Shown here in pieces: positions 29,269-32,456 of a stretch of 32,456 nucleotides of DNA (the stretch's first letter is position 1; each line of letters begins with the position of its first letter). The stretch lies in the IMG/VR virus record IMGVR_UViG_3300028563_000056, positions 1-32,456 of that record; one strand, 5' to 3'. The position numbers and the translations under genes were made by a program. Below the pieces are notes generated by a model. The model saw only the letters and a list, made by a program, of their open reading frames with translations. It was not told the DNA's origin and searched no databases. The stretch is from a virus.

Positions 29269-29305
29269 GTCGCCAGGCCGCCCAGTATGTACGAGGCCAG
29301 GCGAC
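29269..29305 (-). promoter_or_regulatory. 5' leader hairpin of the leftward transcript
   Basis: GTCGCCTGGCC and GGCCTGGCGAC (minus-strand sense, 29305-29295 and 29279-29269) pair as an 11-bp stem with one T-T mismatch around a 15-base loop. With a start near 29309, the hairpin would begin within the first few bases of the leftward message and end 18 bases before the first start codon. It could stabilise the message or control translation. The pairing is visible; the function is inferred. Confidence 0.45.
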
Positions 29306-29315
29306 CTGGCACCCC

Positions 29316-29343
29316 AGACTACTTTGCCTATGGGCTATGTCAA
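29316..29343 (-). promoter_or_regulatory. Main leftward promoter
   Basis: On the minus strand TTGACA (29343-29338) is followed by exactly 16 bases and TAGTCT (29321-29316). This matches the two rightward promoters at 30847 and 31258 (TTGACA, 16 bases, TACTCT) and includes the same TA directly after the -35 box. The CTATGGGC element at 29328-29335 lies inside the spacer, so a protein binding that repeat would block the promoter. It is the only strong promoter upstream of the leftward gene block. Confidence 0.65.
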
Positions 29344-29367
29344 GCGCAAAGGTAGGTTCATGGTAGT

Positions 29368-29397
29368 AAAAAATTGGGAGGAGGGGCCCCCCCACCC
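29368..29397 (-). terminator. Possible intrinsic terminator upstream of the leftward promoter
   Basis: Read on the minus strand, GGGTGGGG pairs with the pyrimidine stretch ending CCTCCTCCC (about 8-9 bp with one mismatch and one wobble), followed by AATTTTTT. It would stop transcripts entering from the right before the leftward promoter. The very G-rich and C-rich halves could also simply be a purine/pyrimidine tract. Confidence 0.4.
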
Positions 29398-29444
29398 TTC
29401 GGCCCCCGCCCTCCCCCCTGGGCCCGGTCGCGGCTCGCTGACCC

Positions 29445-29557
29445 TGTCACGCTATGGGCCTGCACTCTATGTCGACATACAGAGCAGGGGCTTACCGTGT
29501 CGGCGTCACGCTATGGGCATGCCCTGTATGTCGGATATATAGGGCACCCCCTTACCG
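29445..29557. repeat. Two imperfect ~52-bp direct repeats with internal dyads
   Basis: Copy 1 (29446-29497) and copy 2 (29505-29557) both read GTCACGCTATGGGC, eight bases, TATGTCG and finally CTTACCG, at a 59-60 base offset. Each holds an imperfect palindrome: copy 1 about 29462-29485 around a perfect TATGTCGACATA, copy 2 at 29521-29545 with GCCCT and AGGGC arms. CTATGGGC also occurs inside the leftward promoter at 29328. This looks like an array of binding sites for a regulator. Confidence 0.6.
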
Positions 29558-29570
29558 GGATTCGCTGGAG

Positions 29571-29583
29571 AGTGTGCGCGCAC
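29571..29583. repeat. 13-bp direct repeat, copy 1 (AGTGTGCGCGCAC)
   Basis: The 13-mer AGTGTGCGCGCAC, which contains the perfect palindrome GTGCGCGCAC, occurs here and again at 29951-29963. The two copies flank the region holding both strong palindromes. A binding site is possible, chance is not excluded. Confidence 0.4.
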
Positions 29584-29686
29584 TGATTCGGGGAGCGAGA
29601 TTGGGCGGGGCTGGAGGGCCCGTCTTGGGGCCCTTCTGAGGACTCGAGCGCGAGCGGATGTGGGATGATTCGTGCCGCTTCGCTAT

Positions 29687-29704
29687 ACATACGGGGCCGT
29701 ATGT
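29687..29704. promoter_or_regulatory. 18-bp palindrome ACATACGG-GG-CCGTATGT
   Basis: A perfect inverted repeat of two 8-base arms around GG. The right arm continues into TATGTCGG, the same heptamer-type element found in both direct repeats at 29468 and 29527. It is therefore probably a third member of the same operator family with a different left half. Confidence 0.5.
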
Positions 29705-29717
29705 CGGCGCCGTTGCT

Positions 29718-29740
29718 GTTACTTACAATTTGTAAGTAAC
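29718..29740. promoter_or_regulatory. Perfect 23-bp operator-like palindrome
   Basis: GTTACTTACAA, a central T, and TTGTAAGTAAC form two perfect 11-base half-sites. It is AT-rich in an otherwise GC-rich sequence. A dyad of this length without loop is typical of a dimeric repressor binding site rather than an RNA hairpin. It lies between the two divergent gene blocks. The binding protein is not encoded in the window as far as I can tell. Confidence 0.6.
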
Positions 29741-29950
29741 GACATTGAGTGGCGCCTCGCTAAAGACCAGAGGCAGAGGGGAGAGGCAGGCCATAGTCAG
29801 TCACCGGCATAAGCTGCCTCCCCTCGTCTCGCACCTCAATAGAGGTGACTCGCCGGTCCGCCTCCCGAGGCTCGCGGCCCATCGCCTGGAGGGGACAACT
29901 TCAGCCGTCTCTGAGGCCTCATTCCGACGGGTTCCGACACCCGACGAATT
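29741..29950. other. Intergenic stretch without recognisable feature
   Basis: About 210 bases between the 23-bp palindrome and the second 13-mer. Short frames exist on both strands (for example 29745-29969 on plus) but none has a ribosome site, coupling or protein-like composition. I see no tRNA, convincing hairpin or promoter here; a small RNA cannot be excluded. Confidence 0.4.
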
Positions 29951-29963
29951 AGTGTGCGCGCAC
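29951..29963. repeat. 13-bp direct repeat, copy 2 (AGTGTGCGCGCAC)
   Basis: Identical to the 13-mer at 29571-29583, 380 bases apart in the same orientation. It lies 23 bases upstream of the -35 region proposed for the rightward promoter. Confidence 0.4.
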
Positions 29964-29985
29964 GGTTGATTGGCCCCAAAAGACA

Positions 29986-30014
29986 TGTACACCGGTGTTT
30001 GCGATTGATATGCT
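29986..30014 (+). promoter_or_regulatory. Possible first rightward promoter
   Basis: TGTACA (29986-29991), a 17-base spacer and TATGCT (30009-30014) preceded by TG-A, which makes an extended -10 box. The -35 matches TTGACA at four positions. Transcription would start near 30021, 44 bases before the first rightward gene. It is weaker and less certain than the TTGACA promoters. Confidence 0.4.
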
Positions 30015-30064
30015 GGTTGTGTCAGACGATGAGTGCTGACGCTTGCTCCACCAAAGGAAACCCC

Positions 30065-30316
30065 ATGTCAATCCGAACACTTGCCGCATTCAGCATCGTC
30101 AACATCAGCATCCTCATCGCCGGCTACGCTCATGCCGCGCCTCGTGCCAAGGGCAAGGTCGTGTGCGAGGTGGACACCATCCGGCACGGGCAGCGCGTCC
30201 GGCTCGACCCGGCCGACTACACCGCTCGTGAGGCCGTGGCCATCGTGACGGTGGTCAATAAGACCGGCTCGGTCAGCGTCTTCGCCGTGTGCGGGATTGA
30301 GACGGTGGCGCCGTGA
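30065..30316 (+). CDS. Small secreted protein with signal peptide
   Basis: An 83-residue protein starting at ATG 30065 with AAAGGA upstream; longer in-frame starts exist but are not supported by a ribosome site. The N-terminus is a clear signal peptide: M-S-I-R-T, hydrophobic S-I-V-N-I-S-I-L-I-A-G-Y, and an A-H-A cleavage site near residue 26. The mature part is about 57 residues, beta-like with two Cys (C-E-V-D and V-C-G-I-E) that could form a disulphide. Export to the periplasm or outside is likely; a role such as superinfection exclusion or envelope modulation is speculative. Confidence 0.7.
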   Translation: MSIRTLAAFSIVNISILIAGYAHAAPRAKGKVVCEVDTIRHGQRVRLDPADYTAREAVAIVTVVNKTGSVSVFAVCGIETVAP

Positions 30317-30516
30317 GCCGCGATCTGGTCGTGCTGGAGACGATGCCGGAGTGGTGCCGCGGCGTCCACCGCGCCGCCGAAAACTGGGGACAGTACCCGC
30401 ACAACGGAGCCGAGCGGCGCGTGGCCACTCGCAAGGAGGCCGAGGAGATCGTAGGCGCGGACAAGGACGAGTACGATCACATCGTGCGCACTGCGACCGC
30501 GGGAGACGACCAGTGA
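30313..30516 (+). CDS. Small soluble protein, unknown
   Basis: A 67-residue protein with GTG start at 30313 in a GTGA overlap. It contains M-P-E-W-C-R-G-V, then R-K-E-A-E-E-I-V-G-A-D-K-D-E-Y-D, mostly helical and acidic toward the C-terminus. It has no recognised family. It is translationally coupled to genes on both sides. Confidence 0.6.
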   Translation: MSRDLVVLETMPEWCRGVHRAAENWGQYPHNGAERRVATRKEAEEIVGADKDEYDHIVRTATAGDDQ

Positions 30517-30776
30517 GCCGCTACGTAGCCCAGTTCGCCTTCTGCCGGCTCGAGTTCTCCGCCAACCTGGCGGACGCTGGAGCTCCCATCGCCCTCGTGG
30601 TGGACGGCGAGGAGTGTCCGACCCGTTGGCAGACCGCCGACGCTCGTCACGACCCCTTCGAGGCGGCAGAGCTCATGCTCCGCGACCAAGGCCGAGACTT
30701 CTTCGCCGAGCCACGCGACTCGCGCTCCACCGACGACATCGTGTTCGACCTGATGACCGATTGCGAGGTCCAGTGA
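30513..30776 (+). CDS. Small soluble protein, unknown
   Basis: An 87-residue protein with GTG start at 30513 (GTGA overlap); an in-frame upstream start would overlap the previous gene by 216 bases. It begins with a strand (Y-V-A-Q-F-A-F-C-R-L-E-F), followed by a V-V-D-G-E-E-C strand and a helix with E-A-A-E-L-M-L-R-D-Q. A small alpha/beta protein is likely. No family recognised. Confidence 0.6.
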   Translation: MSRYVAQFAFCRLEFSANLADAGAPIALVVDGEECPTRWQTADARHDPFEAAELMLRDQGRDFFAEPRDSRSTDDIVFDLMTDCEVQ

Positions 30777-30850
30777 ACGCCGTAGCCTTCGTCGCCCTCT
30801 TCACGGCGGCCGCCATCGCCTTCTCACTCGTCGACATACTTTGCACTTGA
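30773..30850 (+). CDS. 25-residue single-span membrane peptide
   Basis: GTG start at 30773 in a GTGA overlap, 25 codons. The peptide is hydrophobic almost throughout (A-V-A-F-V-A-L-F-T-A-A-A-I-A-F-S-L-V) and would span a membrane once. Its 3' end lies inside the 94-bp duplicated cassette: the last 15 codons and stop are encoded in that repeat. Its function is unknown. Confidence 0.5.
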   Translation: MNAVAFVALFTAAAIAFSLVDILCT

Positions 30851-30897
30851 CATATACCGTGACTCGACTACTCTACTAATCAGGAGGACATCATGAC
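30804..30897 (+). repeat. 94-bp promoter/ribosome-site cassette, copy 1
   Basis: This segment recurs at 31215-31308 with only two differences (A to G at offset 35 and at offset 72). It includes the end of the 25-residue gene, a TTGACA promoter, the leader, AGGAGG and the first five bases ATGAC of the next gene. Copy 1 is probably the ancestral one because here the upstream half is the real 3' end of a gene. Confidence 0.9.
30847..30874 (+). promoter_or_regulatory. Rightward promoter in cassette copy 1
   Basis: TTGACA (30847-30852), 16-base spacer and TACTCT (30869-30874), followed after seven bases by AGGAGG (30882-30887) and ATG at 30893. The transcript leader would be very short, about ten bases. 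The -35 overlaps the stop codon of the 25-residue gene. Confidence 0.6.
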
Positions 30898-31078
30898 GAG
30901 CCATTACACAACGGGCATGTGGCGAGTGAACTTCGGCAACGGCCAGGTCGTGTCGGTTCCCTCTAAGAAAGCCGGCGTGCGGCTTTTGGCGGAATTGAGC
31001 GACTGTTTCGCGTATCTCGAACGGTACTACCCCGGTTACGCGGACGATCCCGGTGACTGGTTTCGGGTGCGCACGTGA
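30893..31078 (+). CDS. Small soluble protein driven by cassette copy 1
   Basis: A 61-residue protein, ATG at 30893 with a perfect AGGAGG five bases upstream. It starts with W-R-V-N-F-G-N-G-Q-V-V-S-V-P, a strand turn strand, followed by a helix (A-G-V-R-L-L-A-E-L-S-D-C-F-A-Y-L) and an aromatic acidic tail. It is probably a small single-domain protein. No family recognised. Strong translation signals indicate it is made in quantity. Confidence 0.7.
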   Translation: MTSHYTTGMWRVNFGNGQVVSVPSKKAGVRLLAELSDCFAYLERYYPGYADDPGDWFRVRT

Positions 31079-31290
31079 CCGGTCATTGCCGGGCCGTGGC
31101 TGACGTGTCATGCGCGGCACGGGCATGCGTCTCTGGGCCAGTCGGCCTTGGCCTCGACACGCCCGTCGGCGGCCTTTCCGGCCTGGCCATAATGCTGCTT
31201 GGGGCCTTGCTGCTCGGCGGCCGCCATCGCCTTCTCACTCGTCGACATGCTTTGCACTTGACATATACCGTGACTCGACTACTCTGCTAA
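31075..31290 (+). CDS. Small membrane protein, C-terminus encoded by the duplicated cassette
   Basis: A 71-residue reading frame with GTG start at 31075 (GTGA overlap). It has one hydrophobic stretch near residues 34-49 (L-S-G-L-A-I-M-L-L-G-A-L-L-L-G) after a Cys/Ala-rich head. The final 25 residues come from cassette copy 2 read in a frame different from copy 1, so they are probably an acquired tail and not original. An alternative frame is poorer. Real but possibly degraded. Confidence 0.45.
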   Translation: MTGHCRAVADVSCAARACVSGPVGLGLDTPVGGLSGLAIMLLGALLLGGRHRLLTRRHALHLTYTVTRLLC

Positions 31291-31308
31291 TCAGGAGGAC
31301 ATCATGAC
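31215..31308 (+). repeat. 94-bp promoter/ribosome-site cassette, copy 2
   Basis: Duplicate of 30804-30897, shifted by 411 bases, with G at 31249 and 31286 instead of A. It carries the 3' remnant of the 25-residue membrane peptide gene without the rest of that gene, then the promoter and ribosome site for the next gene. This marks it as the derived copy. Confidence 0.9.
31258..31285 (+). promoter_or_regulatory. Rightward promoter in cassette copy 2
   Basis: TTGACA (31258-31263), 16 bases, TACTCT (31280-31285), then AGGAGG at 31293-31298 and ATG at 31304. It is identical to copy 1 in both boxes and spacing. Confidence 0.6.
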
Positions 31309-31564
31309 CAAGACGTTTGCGTTACTCGGACTCGTTCTCTCCACGGCGTGCGCTGCGGAGCAACCTCGGACCTACACCCAATGGGAGGTGGTGTCGGTAG
31401 ACGCCAGGCTCAATGCTGGGGCTGGGGGCCTGCGGGTCGCTGACATCTGCGACGAGCAGACCTCGGACGAGGGTAACCGCCTCGTGTGCATCGACCGGGC
31501 TCGTCAGTTCCAGGCTGAGGACGGCGTGCAATATGCAGTGGTGGCGGAAGAGGTGTCGCCGTGA
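31304..31564 (+). CDS. Small exported protein, possible lipoprotein
   Basis: An 86-residue protein, ATG at 31304 with AGGAGG. The N-terminus has a short signal sequence: M-T-K-T, hydrophobic F-A-L-L-G-L-V-L, then S-T-A-C16, a near-lipobox lacking the usual Leu at -3; alternatively signal peptidase I could cut after A-C-A. The mature part has two more Cys and a strand-rich acidic sequence. Envelope location is likely. Only copy 2 of the cassette precedes it. Confidence 0.65.
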   Translation: MTKTFALLGLVLSTACAAEQPRTYTQWEVVSVDARLNAGAGGLRVADICDEQTSDEGNRLVCIDRARQFQAEDGVQYAVVAEEVSP

Positions 31565-32052
31565 TTACCTACAGCAAGTTCCGTCCCTCGGGCTTCGACA
31601 CGGCCGGCCTGAACCTTCCGGAGCGGCAAGAGTGGCTCGTGGCGCCATGCGGTCGCAATCGCGATTCCTCGGTGCTGGACGAGAGCAACTTTGAGGCGTG
31701 CCTCACTGGGCTCGGACAGGAGGGCGAGGATGTCGAGGTGCATCGCTTCGGTCACTGGGCATGCGGATGGTTCGAGATCATTCTGGTGCGCCCTGGCAGC
31801 GCGGCAGAGGTGGACGCCCTCGACACAGAGAGCGCGCTTGCTGACTATCCCGTGCTGGACGACAGTGACTACTCGGAACGGCTGGAAGTGGCGGCCGGGA
31901 AAAGCTGGGCCGAATTCGGTCAGCGTGGCAGGTTCGAGTACTACCGGAAGCATGCTTCGGACTTCTCGTTCCGCTGCTTCTCCGACATGCTCGGATGCCT
32001 TCGAGGCAAGTTCTTTGCTGGCGATACCATGTCGTTCGCGGAGGGCACGTGA
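31561..32052 (+). CDS. Soluble protein with H-W-x-x-G-W-F-E-I-I motif
   Basis: A 163-residue protein with GTG start at 31561 (GTGA overlap). The centre reads V-H-R-F-G-H-W-A-C-G-W-F-E-I-I-L-V-R-P, followed by A-L-A-D-Y-P-V-L-D-D-S-D-Y-S. I recall this pair of blocks from small hypothetical proteins of plasmids and phages, without a known activity. The C-terminus is aromatic and helical with three Cys in total. It is the longest gene in the rightward block. Confidence 0.75.
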   Translation: MITYSKFRPSGFDTAGLNLPERQEWLVAPCGRNRDSSVLDESNFEACLTGLGQEGEDVEVHRFGHWACGWFEIILVRPGSAAEVDALDTESALADYPVLDDSDYSERLEVAAGKSWAEFGQRGRFEYYRKHASDFSFRCFSDMLGCLRGKFFAGDTMSFAEGT

Positions 32053-32213
32053 ACCCGCTCGTTCTGGTCAACCCGACCGACCGAGACTGGACCAAGGGCC
32101 GCTACGTGCTGGCCTTCGGAGCCTACGGCTGGACTCGCCTCATGGTTTGGGCGAGCAGTCTGGAAGACGCGCTTATTGAACAGGGCATGCGCGCCCTTTC
32201 GGTGACCGCGTGA
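32049..32213 (+). CDS. Small protein, unknown
   Basis: A 54-residue protein with GTG start at 32049 (GTGA overlap); an earlier frame start would extend far into its neighbour. It begins with N-P-L-V-L-V-N-P-T-D-R-D-W and continues Y-V-L-A-F-G-A-Y-G-W-T-R-L-M-V-W-A, a strand and helix mix rich in aromatics. It leads by GTGA overlap into the repeat gene. No family recognised. Confidence 0.6.
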   Translation: MNPLVLVNPTDRDWTKGRYVLAFGAYGWTRLMVWASSLEDALIEQGMRALSVTA

Positions 32214-32456
32214 CCTCCTCAGGCTGCTCGGACTGCTCGGGCTGCTCGCGCTGCTCGGACTGCTCGCGCTGCTCGGACTGCTCGCGCTGCTCGTACTGCT
32301 TGGACTGCTCGCGCTGCTCGCGCTGCTCGGACTGCTCGGGCTGCTCGGGCTGCTCGTACTGCTCGCGCTGCTCGGGCTGCTCGTACTGCTCGGGCTGCTC
32401 GTACTGCTCGGGCTGCTCGTACTGCTCGCGCTGCTCGTACTGCTCGGACTGCTCAG
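32210..32456 (+). CDS. Cys/Ser tripeptide-repeat protein (X-C-S)n, open at window edge
   Basis: GTG start at 32210 in a GTGA overlap, then V-T-S-S and 26 consecutive tripeptides X-Cys-Ser with no stop until the edge. X is Gly (7), Asp (6), Arg (7) or Tyr (6), always encoded by GGC, GAC, CGC or TAC; the only deviation is Leu for Ser in repeat 9. The DNA is a perfect 9-bp tandem array with constant TGCTCG. Every third residue is Cys, which could bind metal, form disulphides or stack in a solenoid. I recall similar low-complexity C-S-x proteins in phages, but no known function. Confidence 0.75.
   Translation, partial: MTSSGCSDCSGCSRCSDCSRCSDCSRCSYCLDCSRCSRCSDCSGCSGCSYCSRCSGCSYCSGCSYCSGCSYCSRCSYCSDCS

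Noticed and set aside
29745-29969. 74-codon plus-strand frame in the control region
   Set aside because: No ribosome site, no coupling and no protein-like pattern; it ends within the repeat and promoter region.
32222-32455. Array of 9-bp repeats as a CRISPR array or iteron cluster
   Set aside because: The unit is 9 bp, without spacers and without dyad symmetry, and it is in frame with an upstream coupled start. A coding tandem repeat fits better.
32222-32456. Glu-Gln-X repeat protein on the minus strand of the same array
   Set aside because: Two minus-strand frames are open only because the repeat has no stops; gene direction, GTG coupling and lack of a start on the minus strand favour the plus-strand frame.
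1-32456. tRNA or rRNA genes, integrase or insertion sequence
   Set aside because: I looked for cloverleaf-like segments, recombinase motifs and terminal inverted repeats while reading; none was convincing.

Overview
The window is a GC-rich stretch of a tailed double-stranded DNA phage. It covers most of the morphogenesis and lysis half of the genome plus part of a divergent block of very small genes. No tape measure, major tail tube, sheath or baseplate gene is visible. Instead there are proteins resembling the P22-type head-tail plug (gp4-like and gp10-like), a pectate-lyase-fold tail spike and large Ala/Gly/Gln-rich ejection proteins, so a short-tailed (podovirus-like) virion is the best inference. 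No integrase, tRNA, rRNA, CRISPR array or insertion sequence was seen. The host cannot be named; promoters of TTGACA type and AGGAG-type ribosome sites indicate a bacterium.

Layout. From about 29.3 kb down to position 1 everything is on the minus strand, in long runs of translationally coupled genes (ATGA, GTGA, TGATG or TAATG junctions). In transcription order: (i) 29.25-25.7 kb, small genes including a VRR-NUC nuclease, zinc-binding proteins and a virion-like beta protein; (ii) 25.7-19.9 kb, packaging and head assembly: terminase large subunit, a double zinc-ribbon protein, portal, two small or medium unknowns, scaffold candidate; (iii) 19.8-16.4 kb, a second segment behind its own likely promoter: two head-associated proteins, major capsid protein, a beta-helix protein and a zinc-knuckle protein; (iv) 16.4-11.7 kb, gp4-like adaptor, second beta-helix protein, tail spike, gp10-like stabilisation protein; (v) 11.7-5.5 kb, four internal/ejection proteins, the largest carrying an ADP-ribosyltransferase-like domain; (vi) 5.5-2.1 kb, small tail-associated proteins and a three-part protein ending in a SASA/GDSL esterase; (vii) 2.1-0 kb, a lysis cassette: two-span membrane protein, HELGE putative metalloprotein, small two-span holin candidate, a 23-residue membrane peptide, a 78-residue protein and an N-acetylmuramoyl-L-alanine amidase cut by the window edge.

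The 29.25-30.06 kb interval has no convincing gene. It holds a leftward promoter, a probable insulating terminator, imperfect direct repeats and two strong palindromes including a perfect 23-bp operator-like site, so it looks like the divergent control region. From 30.07 kb rightwards a plus-strand block of ten tiny genes runs off the window. All seven coupled junctions in it are GTGA overlaps, and a 94-bp promoter plus ribosome-site cassette is present twice. The last gene is the strangest object in the window: at least 26 uninterrupted tripeptide repeats (X-Cys-Ser, X only Gly, Asp, Arg or Tyr), still open at the edge.
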